A DNA stretch of 64,000 bases from Lactarius indigo (lineage: Eukaryota; Basidiomycota; Agaricomycetes; Russulales; Russulaceae), in contig JAFKAC010000031.1 of the NCBI GenBank assembly GCA_025766275.1, forward strand, positions 372,001 through 436,000, in the 5' to 3' direction. A program made the position numbers and the translations under genes. A model generated the notes under the pieces. It saw nothing but the letters and a program-made list of their open reading frames with translations, was not told the DNA's origin and made no database searches. Positions 12,282 through 24,599 of this stretch are shown piece after piece (within the stretch, counting starts at the first letter, position 1; each line of letters starts with the position of its first letter).

Positions 12282-14846
12282 TCAATGCGGTATGTAAATC
12301 CCTAGTAAATGTACGACACATACCCGCAAGCGATCTTCGTGCCATGGGCCCGCAAGACCAGCTGGCAAACCATCGAGCTTCGCCAGTCCATCACGTGCTC
12401 GCTCGAAGTGTAGCCGCAGAGGTTCCCTTTTATCCCTCAGGACCTCCACCGACGCGCTAGCAAACGACGAGAGATCCGGGATCGCAACTTGAGGACGTAG
12501 GGTCTTGTATTCCGGACGAAACGCCCATTTGTACCGCCGCACGAAGTTGAGCGCCAGGCGCTCTGCTGGATGATGCAATGCCGGAAGCATAAGCTGTGCC
12601 GGAGAAATTCCATAAAATTCCCAATTTCTAGGCTGATTTAGTCAAGACCCTTACCATGTACATTCCTGTGCAAAGCGATTGAAAAGAAGTGAGATATGAG
12701 CGTGTGAAGATGAATTCTCCATATGCTCCTGCGTCTATTGGAGGCTTCTAAGTACAGAGGTCGTTACCTTGCAAGTGGACCTACCTTCGGGCATGACCCG
12801 CTCCAGGGAGTCGAGAACAGAGAGGTGCTCATGGATCACCTGGCGTAGTTCCCAGTACACGAACGACTTCTCGTCTTTGACATAGAGTTCTAGTTGGAAC
12901 CCAGAAAGCAGCACCTCTTCAATTATGGAAAGCCTCCACAAGAGCATAGCTTTCGGTATTGCATCTATGAGCAAACGGTCTTTATCACCCTGGCTCATCA
13001 CATCTCGATGAGAGAGAGTTTCACCGAACAAGGTTTACCCACCAGTGGACCCCGCTTCTCTCCCATCATACATGTAACGTGATACAGTTCTTGCCATTCT
13101 AGTAGAGACCGCGCAAGGAACCTTCGGCGACGCGGCGGGTTGAGCCACGCGGATTGGATGTGGCTAAGCAACATCTACAACTCGACTTTGTTTCTGAGAT
13201 GGACAAAGCGCAGAGCGACGTTGCGCACCCGTGAAAGCTTACGCTCGATGTTCAAGAGGGGCGGAGCGCCAGCCCGATCTACGACAGCCGAGAACGAGTT
13301 GTATTCGATGCCAACAGTCTCAAAAAAGAAGCGGTCGACGAGCCAATGCAGAGGATAGACCTCGAGAATACGTTGGTTGGCGAAGAAAGCAGACTATTCG
13401 CGTCTATAGTAGTGACGGCTACGACTAATTTATGGACCCACCTGGAAAAGAGCACGGATGAACGGGGGTTTCTGTGAATGGCGCGCAAAACTAGCGCAGA
13501 GGTCCCCAGATATCTATTAGAGTGGCTAAATTAGCTGCATTGGAGAAACACTTGTCTGACCTTCCACGCCGATAGACTTGCCACAGCAGATATCTTGCAG
13601 ACCTGAGCCAATCCACCAAATATGTCCGCGAGAGCGTCCCACGCAAGATCTTGGGGGGTAATTGGTGAGCCCTCAGGGGCATGAAACTATTTAGCTTTCG
13701 GGTGATACGAGGGTCGAAGGCGAAGTTTGCAGGAGAATGAGGGGCAGGATCTGGCGGTCGTACCGACCGGACTCTTTGCAGGCATTGGCGCGCTGAAAAG
13801 AGTAAGGCCATAAATTGTTCGCGGTCCTTAGATGGATGGTGACGAAAAAGGTTCAGCATGTCCTATGAATGTCATTCAGCCGGGTACTTATTTATTGTCG
13901 TAGACTGTAGGCGCACGATACGGAGAGATATCCTGTCCAATAATGCGCTTCGCCAGGGTGAAGACTCTGGGGCATCATAAGAAAAGTCACATCGAAAAAC
14001 TTAATACTACGCACCGGGAAGCAAAAATTGGATCCAATTTTTCGCGTCTTCTAGTTGCGAGAGAACAGTTCCAACGGGCGTGCCTTCCATGAGGGACACA
14101 TCAAACTTCTCTGAGTGCCAGTCTTCGGTCTATGAAATATCAATGATAGGAAGGCGTCGATCGACTGGAAGCCACAGACGTCATGTAACTTTCCCTTGCT
14201 TAGTTCCCGCCACACCAAATCGCAACACTTTAAGAATCCCATAATCGCTGCCCGTATGACGGCTGTGACGAGTTCAAGGGGCCGGGCAGGGTCTTGCTGT
14301 AGCCGTTCTTGACGAGGGATGACTTTCGGGGTTTATGTCTGTTAGATGATGGACATAAAGGCAAGTGTATATAGTTTGCGGGAGGGTATATCCCGCATGC
14401 CACTCCATCTTTCAGAATGTAGGATTAGAGAAAGGCAAGAGTGGGTCGGCGTTGGCGCACCTCGCAAGCGATAGCCCTGTCTAGTACATAACATACCTCT
14501 TCAGGAAGGAGTGGAGTGAGCGGAGAGAATACAAGCCGCTCCGCCTCGTCGTCGAGTATAAGTCCACTGTCCATGCGAGGGTCACCGATCTGAACATGAC
14601 CAGGATTAACAAGGGACGAGGGTGAGAACGCGTCCTGATTGCCTCAAGAGCGCTCATTGCGTCGTAGAGCGTAAAGTCTTCGGTCAATATGACATCTCCT
14701 AGTTCCATGTCTACCGTGATGTACGTTGTTAATTCGTCGTTATTCTTGACACAGAGCTCACCTTGCGCCGCGTTCAGGAGGGTATCTGAGACATCGACGA
14801 AGTCATCGCCGCCGGGTAGCCAAGAAGTTGATTGTTCTAGCGACAT
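12282..14846 (-). CDS. NAA35: NatC N-alpha-acetyltransferase auxiliary subunit (Naa35/Mak10)
   Basis: The large auxiliary subunit of the NatC N-terminal acetyltransferase, which anchors the complex to ribosomes. The 5' part is well resolved: exons 14762-14846, 14643-14710, 14461-14589, 14180-14408 and 14015-14129. They encode GDDFVDVSDTLLNAA, ELGDVILTEDFTLYDAMSALE, IGDPRMDSGLILDDE, VLDRAIACEMEWHAGYTLPQT and ARPLELVTAVIRAAIMG. Later blocks are FAFDPRITRKLNSFMPLRAHQLP, QDLAWDALADIFGGLAQV, FLARSLLEWQELYH, LLSGFQLELYVKDEKSFVYWELRQV and FVRRYKWAFRPEY. Intron 2 (14590-14642) begins with GC. Single-base frame changes are needed at the G4 run 14328-14331 and the G6 run 13653-13658 on the + strand. 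The C-terminal end is not fixed and may lie near 12118. Two relics of this gene occur at about 18.6 kb and 47.6-47.9 kb. Confidence 0.85.
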
Positions 14847-15656
14847 GATACACGCTCTGAGAAATTATCTAGAGCGTGTCGCGACCAAGTCGCGCGATCG
14901 CCGTCGACGTTCAAACACGACTTTGGAGCCTTCCCTTCGAAACTATAGACTCCGTGATGACTTCACGTGATTTCCCTTTCTTGTCAACTTCTGTCAATTT
15001 CAAATAAATAGTTGCTCTCCAAGGCATCGACTTTTCTGCATAAGTTCTGTCGCCGCGCGGCACTGGCGTCTGGATGCGAGCGCACTGGTGCCACCCGTAT
15101 CGACACTGGAACGGCTCAGGCTGGCAGCGGCGTGCTATCCTATACCGGGTGACAGCGTCAGGGAAGCGTCTTGGGACACGAAAGGAAAACAATTTTTTTT
15201 AGTCGCCGCAATCTCAATAGCAGCACGGGCTCAGGCTTCCGGAGTCTCCCACCGTCTCTTCTTGGCCTTGTGTTTGCCTCCCCCCCCCCCTTTTTTTTTT
15301 TTTTTCTTGACAGTATCTCGGGACTTGCGATCACCGTCTAATATTTCACGAAAACTTCGGACTAGTATTCCGTTTCCTTTCCGACCGGTGGGTGTAGGGG
15401 CAAGGTGTCGGGGTGGGGTTTTTTTTCCCATAAACTTCTACGATCGTCGGAGAGTCGCCATTTCTACACGCGCACATTCGCACTTGATAAATATATGAAT
15501 TTAAGACAAGTTGGTATATCGACGTGTGCTACTTTAGGGTATTCGCTTGCGAAGTTACCTTGAAGCTGTCATTGGAAGTCGCTACAATCGAAGTCCACAT
15601 TCCGGTGCGGGAGCTCGTGTGCATTTTTGGCTTAGCACGAGTCTCATGTCAACTAT
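14847..15656. other. Intergenic with poly-C/poly-T tract
   Basis: Upstream region of NAA35 and downstream region of the left MFS gene. It contains a long C-run directly followed by a T-run at about 15281-15305. No gene recognised. Confidence 0.5.
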
Positions 15657-17798
15657 CTATGATGTGAACTCGAAGCGCGGATGGCGGTCTCCGAGTCGCT
15701 TGCGCTCTGCGGACGAGTCCCACCCGCCCACTCCAGTGCCGTCCCCGTGCGTCTGTAATAGCCGCTGTACTTCCCTCCGCTTCTCTGCGTTGCGAACCTT
15801 GAAGTATACGAGAATGCCCATGCAAGTTACTCCCATCCCCAGTGAGAAAGCAAGGTTGACACGGGTTGCCTTTTCAAAGCGTGGAGCATCTGTGAACAGC
15901 CAAGTGGAGACAATACCACCAGCATTGGTTGCAATAAAACCGATTGCAATGGCAGTCGCGCGGCGGTAGTGAGGCTGCACGTTATTCGCATTCCATGTCG
16001 AGAGACAAGGCGCCGCGGCGTAGCTGCCGATAATCTGTAGATAGAGCGCGCCGTAATTGGTATTTTTGTTGTCCGAGCCTACGTAAACGAATCACAAATG
16101 ATGGTTCCTCAGGCATTGTTCTTCGACTGACGGAGCAGGTGATGAGACGCACCAAGAAACATAGCGTAACCAGCAGTAGCGATAACTGCGCAGACAGTAG
16201 GCCATCACGCCGCGGTTCTTGTACTTATCACAGAAGTACGCAGAAACGATGCTGAAAACGAAGGAGCAGGCGTACGGCGGCACCTGACAACGGTGTGTGG
16301 GATGAGTGAGACCCTTGGTAATTTAAAATGAGCACACCGTCAGCAATTGCGTGTAGTTGGGAGAATGTCCTAGCGCATTAACAATGGTAGGTGTGCTGCG
16401 TGGCGAATGAATTAGTGTGTGAGCGAAATTGGAGAGGACAACAAGAATTATTACAAGTTAGCGAGACCATAGATCTAAGAACGATGAATCAACGCTCGTG
16501 TGAGAGATGAAGTGACGTAATAACACCTCACCATTGTGCCGTCGAAAAATAAGGGTAAAAAGAGCATGAGGACGTGGGGTGCATCCGTAAACGCACTTGC
16601 GACTTCGCTCCAACTGAATGTCTCTTGATAGGTGCCATCAGTGTCAGCGTCGCCACTCCAGTCATCAGCGAGGTCACGGCAATATGTCTCCCGTTCCTGT
16701 TCCGTCAGAACTTGATAGTTTGTGGCGAAGCAGGTACGAAAAAGAGAGTGGCAAGTCCAAATGCCACCGTGAAGACCCCCTCCTGAGTCATGTGGTCAGA
16801 AAACACAACGAACGAACAAACAAGGTAGATGACAAACCACAATGAAGATCCACTGCCAACCAGCAATGCCGTGTTTACCATTGAGGTTTCGAATCCGTAA
16901 GCAAGGAGGCCAGAGAATGCACCTGCGAGCGAGGTAACGCTGAACATCATGGCGAAGCGGAGCTGCATGGCGTGGCGCTTGTAGAAGTTGGAAAGGAGAA
17001 GAGTGATACCGGGGAAAAGGCCGCCTAAGGAAACGTCAACAAATTGGATGAGGGTTAGCAGGTGCCAATAGACCATACCTTCGAGAGCGCCGAGGAAGAA
17101 ACGGCAGACGAGAAGACCGTGGTAGGAATGTACGGCACCTACAACGAGCAGTGAGCGCCGAAAATCGCGACGCAGGGGAAGAAGGTACCTTGACAGGTGC
17201 AGACGACCCCCCAGAGAATGACCATAATGGGAAGGGTCACATTCGCGCCAAGACGCTTCATGAGTAAGTTCATTGGTAGCTCCATTAGAATGTATGGAAT
17301 ACTTTTGGTGATCAGCCAAAGATTGATGACGAGGGTCAGAGGACGTACTATGTGATGGTCAAAGCAATTGAGAATTGCTTCGTGGACATATGAAGGCTCG
17401 TCGTCAGCCCAGCGATTCGAGCATTACCGATGTTCCTTTTTCTTGTCAGGAACGAGAACAAATTGAAAAGAGGAAACATACGATCTATCCTGGAGTTGTG
17501 TGACTGTTTAAACGCCGTTCACACGTGAGGGGTACGTAGGAATACTCACCAGAAAAGACAAAAGATCTTAGAATGGGAGATGAGAGTAGGTAAGGGGTGA
17601 GATAAGAGGGAGAAGCTCACAAAACATCCCGATGATTGGGATAAGATAGAAATCGATTTTGAGGGTAGCTCTCCTAAGGACCTTTGGATCTATAGGATGA
17701 ATTGGCGCATTCTCATCTCCGGGAGCGGTTGCAACAACATCGACGGTAGACTCCTTGTCAGACGAGTGGACCTTCTCAGAACTGAGGGAAGCGGGCAT
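15657..17798 (-). pseudogene. MFS transporter, ACS (Dal5/allantoate permease-like) family, left copy, frameshifted
   Basis: A paralogue of the gene at 22451-24599 in inverted orientation, with the same intron positions. It starts at the ATG at 17798, encodes the acidic N-terminus and DFYLIPIIGMF, and ends with the same RLGDRHPRFEFTS tail. The tiny exon encoding DRS is conserved. The family (anion:cation symporters) takes up organic anions such as allantoate, nicotinate or tartrate; the substrate here is unknown. At least two frame breaks are seen against the right copy. One is before NLNGKHGIAGWQW near 16890, where one base is missing. The other is in the GVMA...VCAVIATAGYAMFLG helix near 16190-16210. 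Given the indel problem elsewhere in this sequence, decay is likely but not proven. Confidence 0.75.
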
Positions 17799-18540
17799 GG
17801 TGAGAGGCAAGATGAGTGGACCATTTTGAACCTGCAACTTTAACTTGTACAGTGAGAAGCAATTCCTCGGGCGAAGCAAAGACTCGAATTAACCGATACC
17901 GGTGAACGTTGAACAAGAGAAGACCCCCGACACTCCCAAAAGGAGCACAGTAGGTCCGATATTGGGGATTTGGTTCACACACTCATCTAACTGTAATTTC
18001 GCCAAAGGAATTACCGTGGGCAGTACTTCAAATCCGAGGAGGGATATCGTCAAGAAAGGATTTTGGTTGAGTATGGTGCCAAGTATGGTGCTTCGCACGT
18101 TTCCCTTGCAAAACCAAGCAACCACATATAACCTGCGTCCAGTTATTTTCTCCGATGAACCCCCGCGTCCATGTGGGCAAATGAGCCAAAACACTACGGC
18201 GATGAGAGGTGTCAGGGGGGTGAAACGAGAAGAATAACAGAAGATGAATGGAGCGATGATGGAAGATTTGGAAAGTTTCCAAGGTGGAGCACGTGGAGCC
18301 CTCAGAAACGTGTGCACATCTCTGGGCAGGGTTCTTCGGTTCCTGCAGGTGCGTTGTTTGACTGGGGAGATATCGAACAATGACGAACAGACTTCGAAGT
18401 ACACCCTGTCACAGGGCGATAGGACGTAACTGCGACCAGTTCAGGTTCATACGTTCATGACTAATTGTATTAAGGTATTGTGGGAAGGCAACGCAACCCA
18501 GTTGGGAAAGAAGCCCACAGTCGTGAGACACTATCAGTGC
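17799..18540. repeat. Spacer with diverged direct repeat of 24.8-25.2 kb
   Basis: Upstream of the left MFS copy. The stretch at about 18050-18360 resembles 24840-25190 in the same orientation. Shared landmarks are ggttgagtatggtg...cttcgc...cgtttccctt/gcttcccttt and a later gatgatgga/gtgatgga...gga(a)g(t)tt segment. What was duplicated is not recognised; no protein domain is evident. Confidence 0.4.
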
Positions 18541-18584
18541 TGTACTGCTATGACACTACCTTACGTTGCAGTAATCACCCGGAG

Positions 18585-18700
18585 TTACTCCGGATCGGTA
18601 GCAGACATCTCGGCCTATTATCTCAGCCCAGCCACCAACCAAGTCCGCGAGAGCGTTCCACCCAAGATCTTAGGGCGGTAGTCACTGGCAGCTGGTACTC
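18585..18700 (-). pseudogene. NAA35/MAK10 relic (central exon fragment)
   Basis: Matches 13605-13670 of NAA35 with substitutions. The shared core is gtccgcgagagcgt-cc-c-caagatctt, and on the minus strand it reads DLGWNALADLVGGWAE against DLAWDALADIFGGLAQ in the full gene. No flanking NAA35 exons were found, so this is an isolated fragment. Confidence 0.6.
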
Positions 18701-19234
18701 AAGGGTTCCGAATCATGCCTGTTTAGTAGACGGAGGTGCTGCTACTGTATAGTACTTGTAGTACTCTAGCTACAATAGGTCAATGTGAGCTATGGTACAA
18801 GTTGCGGGAGAGGACTTGGAAGTGGAACCTGATGCCAGTGGTAGCATTGAGCCTGTTTGGGATAGTTGAATTGTAGCAGCGTGAATAAGAATGGCGCGCT
18901 GTGCGAAGTTTGTACACAAGAGTCTTCAAGCAAGCTTGGAGAAGGGACACATGCCAGTGTGCGTCCTACTTATCGTGCAACTAACTCACACGGCCGAAAC
19001 TGAAGGATCCGACCACATGTAAAACACCAACTATATAAATACGTCCCACCACCAGTCCGCAGTCATGCCCATCAAAATGTGGCCCCACTCCTTCGGTCGG
19101 GGATGGGACCGTGACCTCACACATGACATGTCTTCCCCAGCAGTGCGCCATATATGGATACATGAATAGCACCCCCAACCTAACGCAATCCTATGCAGTC
19201 GATGTTTGAACGTATGATGGACTACCCTTCGCCT

Positions 19235-19420
19235 CGACCTTGAGGCTACACTGTCTTGCGGTTGTCATTCCAAAAGGTCGTGGACTCGTTATGGGTGCCA
19301 ATGATGAGATGGAAGTGCCCAGGGACAACGTGATTCATAATACAGAGTTCGACAAACATGCATCAATACTGTGACTCTACCACTTTGTCGTTCCCGAGCC
19401 CATGGCTGTTTCCTTGTATG
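19235..19420. repeat. Diverged direct repeat, unit 1
   Basis: Resembles 21765-21950 on the same strand. Shared landmarks are cactgtct-gcggttgt, cgtggactcgt-at, gatgagatggaagtg / gacgagatggaagtg and a later catggc-gt-tcc segment. Nature unknown. Confidence 0.45.
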
Positions 19421-21764
19421 TGATGCCGCGCACACTTCTTACTTATTTGATGATACGCGTGGTCAAGCCGGTCAAGCCCGAGGTGCGATGTGCTGGCATT
19501 TCTCAGCTTGCTACCAGAACTCGCTTTAAGCTGGCTTTGGGCTTACGTACTAACTTTCTAAACCATCTCGATCTGATCCCCTTCGTCTTTTCTCTGTTCT
19601 TGCACTAAATATAGCGCAACTGGAGCAACGTATACTGTTGAATAAAAGGGAGATCAAACGGAATGTCTCAACAAGTCAAATTTCTTTTAACCGAATCAAC
19701 CGTTTTCTATAATGAGTCGTGAAGTGAATTAAGTCCTCATCGCAACCCTTTCGTAGCTAGAACAGAAAAAAAGCTTGTTCCTCGCTCTCGCGTTTTTCAG
19801 TCGCTCAATAGTGCCATTTTCACAGCCAAATACCTCCGCCGTATTCGAGAGATGTCATTCTTGTACCGAGGCCTGCACGCGGGATCCCCCCGAGGACTCA
19901 ATCGCATTCAATCTGCAGCATTCCAGAAGGCTCGCGCAAGGGAACTAGACCTCCACAAATGGAACGCCAACTAGAAAGCTGCCAGGCTCATTCCGCAGTT
20001 TCGTCTTAGCGTCTTGGGGGCTCCACTATCTTTCTCTTCCACACATTCCGACATCCATCCCCCCCATCCTACAAAACACCACCCACTATGGCTGCGGGCC
20101 ACAGCAGCTGAAAAACAACCTTCGGGCCGTCGTCGCGCCAAGCACACAAGGCGCAGCACATCCACCCTCATGCAAGTTGCGACCGACCACGCCTTCACGG
20201 GCACTTAGGTCCAGCGATTTCGCACCAATGATCCCCCCGAAAACGTCTCATGCCCATGCGGCGCTCCGCTTCGGGATGCAGGACCACATCATTTAGCACT
20301 GTCCGCGCTATCTGACAGCCCGTATAAACACGGCCATACTACGCTTTGCTACCCATTCACATCAGTTACTATTCACCAAGGGCCAAGGTAGGGGTAGGGA
20401 AACTTCTCAACTTCCTCCACCTGACTCGTGCGCTCTCGAAACCGGAAACCGGTCCCCCCCTCCGGAAAGTGCCTCCCGAACCTGACTAGGTAGGTGCACA
20501 CTGAGGTTTGGTTTCCTCATCGGTCTCATTTCTGTGTGACTGTCTAACGTGCGGTTAATCACCGCCTATATTAATTGCTGCCTCGTTTGCAACTGTATGC
20601 TGGGTACCACGGCCGTGGTTTCCCCTTTTCTATAATATTCTCTGAGCCTCGGTTATCTCGTCGACTCGGGGAACCTCCCACGGACTATCGCGTTTCATAA
20701 ATGTAGTGGCTCTTTCTTTTCTCTACGACCGGTCTGTAACCCTGTTATGTATCCCGGAATACAAACTGATCCAAAAAAAAAAAGATGTCATTCTTGTCAC
20801 GTCTAAGGACACTCACAGGGAGATTCGTATTGGCTTGGGTGCTGGGGGTCATAACTGGGCAGTTCTAAGAGGACTGGACGCGCAAAGTGGGTGGCCTAAT
20901 TGTACACGCTTTGAAGCGCGTGCGTTATCTTGGTGACGAAGGAAATTCAAGAGGATGGGAGAGTGAAACTAGAAGATAAATGCTAGATCGCAACAGAAGG
21001 GAGGAGCACAGGCAGGGATCAGGAAATGCGAGTGACAAGAGTTTGCGGTGCCCAGGGCTTGAGTGAAGGAAACACAAGGTTGGGCGGGGGCGGGAGCCGA
21101 CTAGATCGTTAAGCAAAGGCGAATGCGTATGGCAACAAATGAGGAAAGTGAGCCGCGACACGCAGAGCCGAGGTCGAATGTGCGCAGGCGGCTGACCGAG
21201 AGACCAAGTGTTGGGACTCAGCTAAGCGAGGCGCTAATGGGGCTGGAGCGGGTGAGACGATAAGGACGGATGATGGAGGGAAACTTCGAAATTAATAAGA
21301 TTGGGAACTTTTTTAAGACCTGACAAGACCGAGAGAAATCCATCAAAACGATGAAGAAAGCGAAGTGCCTAAGTGCAGGCCTGTAAGGTGGGAGTATTGG
21401 GCGCAGGTCGGACAAACAGGGGGGAGTAAGGTGATGAACACGGCTAGAACGAAGGATAAGGTGATGAAGTAACGTGAAATGCGGTCAAATGGAGAAGAAG
21501 AAAACGGAAAAGGAGGCAAGAAAGGGCAAGAAAAAATGGTTGGCTTGCCATATGTCATTGTGAACTATGGTGCCCAACCAGCTATCACGCTGCCTCATGC
21601 TTTGAATACGATGCATGCCTCTCTGGAAGTAGGTGATCAGTAATAGTTTGCACTGGGATAGAAGAAATGGCGTGCTCTTCATCATCACGGGAACCGCCCC
21701 ATTCCATCAGAAGGAAATCTAAGACTACAATAGACTAGACTTTACGGCACCCTTCTGGCTTACA

Positions 21765-21950
21765 AGTTGACACACTGTCTCGCGGTTGTTGTTTTGACAG
21801 AACGTGGACTCGTCATAGGTGACAAGGACGAGATGGAAGTGGTTGGGAATAGGAGAGAATAGGGAGTTTGAATTGTGATCAAATCTTCCAAGCGTTCAAC
21901 AAACAACCAACCTCATCATTCTCATGGCCGTCTCCTGACCTGTACTGTAA
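21765..21950. repeat. Diverged direct repeat, unit 2
   Basis: Partner of 19235-19420. It lies about 500 bp upstream of the right MFS copy. Confidence 0.45.
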
Positions 21951-22450
21951 ACCATTTTCTTCATCCATCATTACAATGGTTACTGCAAGCGCTGGATTAT
22001 CCCCCTGGTTGACCTAGCAGTATAGTATTATCAATTTCCATTTCCGCTAGCCCCAAACACAAGCTTAGCCCCTTGGGCTCAAACGCAACAGCTCACAGCG
22101 TTCACCCCTTCAATTAGCTCACCCTCAAGAATCGGCAAAGGGTGGGATACCGTCTATGAGTACGTGTATGCCAGTTTCGACACGGTGCATTATTTACTGT
22201 AAGCTCTAGAAAGCGCTCGGTGCATTTTTTGCACAAAGGTCCAAAGAGGTGCTACCAAGCGCCAAGGTACGAACGTGAGCCAATTACCAAACTTGATGCG
22301 GGACGATCCGAATCCGAAATATCGTATTGAGTCACGGAACTCCTGAGTGACAACCTTGGTTCATCAGGCTGTCCTGCCTGACAGCGCCTGTCAGGGCGAT
22401 GAATTTAAGAGTTGAGGGTTCAAGATGACCCAATCGTCTTGCCTCTCACC

Positions 22451-24599
22451 ATGCCCACTTCGCTCAGATCTGAGAAGGTCCACTCATCTAACAAGGAATC
22501 CAGCATCGATGTTGTTGCGACCGTTCCCGGAGATGAGAATGCGCCCATACACCCTCTAGACCCAAAAGTCCTTAGGAGGGCTACCCTCAAAATTGACTTC
22601 TATCTTATCCCTATTATTGGCATGTTTAGTGAGCTCGCTCCCTTATTTCCTTCCTTACCTATCTCTCATCTCTCTCATTCTAAGATCTTTTGGCCTTTCT
22701 GGTGAGTACTCTTGCAGTCTTTCGCATTGAACGTTTAGGAGATCACACGACTCTAGGACAGGACGTATGTCCTCCCTGTTTGGTCTTATTCTCGTCTCTG
22801 ATAAAAAAACAAGGAACATCGGTAATGCTCGAATCGCTGGGCTGACGACGAGCCTTCATATGTCCACGAAACAATTCTCGATTGCTCTGACCATCACTTA
22901 GTACGCCGTCAAACTCCTGTCACCAATCCCCGACTGATCATTGAAAGTGTCCCATATATTCTAATGCAGCTACCGATGAACTTAGTCATGAAGCGTCTTG
23001 GCGCGAATGTGACACTTCCCGCTATGGTCATTCTCTGGGGGATCGTCTGCACTTGCCAAGGTACTTGCTGTACCTTCCCCCCCTGCGTCGCAGTTCTTGG
23101 CGCTCATCGCTCGTTTAGGTGCCGTGAAATCTTACCACAGTCTTCTCGTCTGTCGTTTCTTCCTTGGCGCTCTCGAAGGTATAGTCTATTGGCACCTGCT
23201 AACACTCGGTCCTATTGATCTCTCATCCATTAGGCGGCCTTTTCTCCGGTATCACGCTTCTATTTTCCAGCTTTTACAAGCGCCACGCCATGCAGCTCCG
23301 TTATGCCATGATGTTCAGCGTTACCTCACTCACCGGTGCATTCTCTGGTCTTCTTGCTTACGGAATTAGAAACCTTGACGGTAAACATGGGATTGCTGGT
23401 TGGCAGTGGATTTTCATTGTGGTTTGTGGTTTACCTCGTTTGTTCGTTCGTTGTGTCTTCTGACCACGTGACTCAGGAAGGGGCTTTGACAGTGGGATTT
23501 GGACTCGCCACTCTTTTTCTCGTACCGGCTTCGCCACAAACTATCAAGTTTCTGACGGAAGAGGAGCGCGAGGCGTATTGCTATGACCTTTCTCTTGACT
23601 GGAGTGGCGACGCTGACATTGATGGTACCTATAAAGAGGTATTCAGTTGGAGCGAAGTCGCAAGTGCGTTCACGGATGCGCCGCATGTTCTTGTGCTTTT
23701 TTTCCCCTTTTTTTTCGCCGGCGCAACGGTGAGTTATCGCGGCGTAGCCCCATATCTAATACAGTACATTGATTAATCGTTTACTAGATCTATGGTCTCG
23801 CTAACTTGTATTCACTTCTCGTTGTCCTCTCCACGCTCATAAACTGACTCCGTTTGTCACGCAGCATACCTACCATTGTTAATGCGCTAGGACATCCTCC
23901 CTACTATTCGCAATTGCTGACGGTGCGCTCATTTCAACCACCAATGGTCTGACATATCTCACACATCGCTAGCAGGTGCCGCCGTATGCCTGCTCCTTCG
24001 TTTTCAGCATCGTTTCTTCGTACTTCTGTGATAAGTACAAGAGTCGTGGCTTGATGGCTGCTACCTGCGCACTTATCGCTGCTACTGGTTACGCTATCTT
24101 TCTTGGTGCGTCTCATTGCCTGTCCTTGCTGTTTGGAGGTAGAGGGAACGATACCTGAGACACTATCATTTACGTAGGCTCAGACAACAAAAATACCAGC
24201 TACGGCGCTCTCTATCTACAGATTATCGGAAGTTACGCCGCGTCACCCTGCCTCTTAACATGGAATGCGAATAACGTGCAGCCTCACTACCGCCGCGCGA
24301 CTGCCATTGCAATTGGCTCTACGGGAGCCAACCTTGGCGGGATTGTGTCCACTTGGCTGTTCACCGACCCTCCACGTTTTAAGACGGCGACTCGTATCAA
24401 CCTTGCTTTCTCAATTGGAACAGCGGTATCTTCCGTAGGGGTTCTCATATACTTCAGGGTTCGCAACGCAGGGAAGCGGAAGGAGGTACAGCGGCTACTT
24501 CAGATACACGGGGATGGGGCCGGAGTGAGCGGGTGGGACTCACCCACAGAGCGCAAGCGACTCGGAGACCGTCATCCGCGCTTCGAGTTCACGACGTAG
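22451..24599 (+). CDS. MFS transporter, ACS (Dal5/allantoate permease-like) family, right copy
   Basis: A major facilitator of the fungal anion:cation symporter group, with about 12 membrane helices at the plasma membrane; substrate unknown. Twelve exons read in frame: 22451-22628, 22685-22701, 22757-22764, 22814-22900, 22948-23060, 23119-23178, 23234-23421, 23477-23728, 23788-23807, 23865-23922, 23976-24105 and 24178-24599. Signatures include FLDRTNIGNARIAG after helix 1, PYILMQLPMNLVMKRLGA, SLLVCRFFLGALEG, GWQWIFIVEG, LPxPQTIKFLTEEERE-type linker (PASPQTIKFLTEEERE) and YRRATAIAIGSTGANLGGIV. Exon 3 is only 8 nt (codes for DR plus two bases) and is needed to restore DRTNIG; the left copy has the same microexon. 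No frameshift was found, unlike the left copy, so this is probably the functional member. Confidence 0.88.

Larger units (their letters stand above)
18701..22450. other. Spacer between the inverted MFS copies, no gene recognised
   Basis: About 3.7 kb with only short frames. It contains a diverged direct-repeat pair (listed separately). Around 20.9-21.5 kb one strand is purine-rich. I see no transposase, terminal repeat or RNA gene. Confidence 0.45.
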
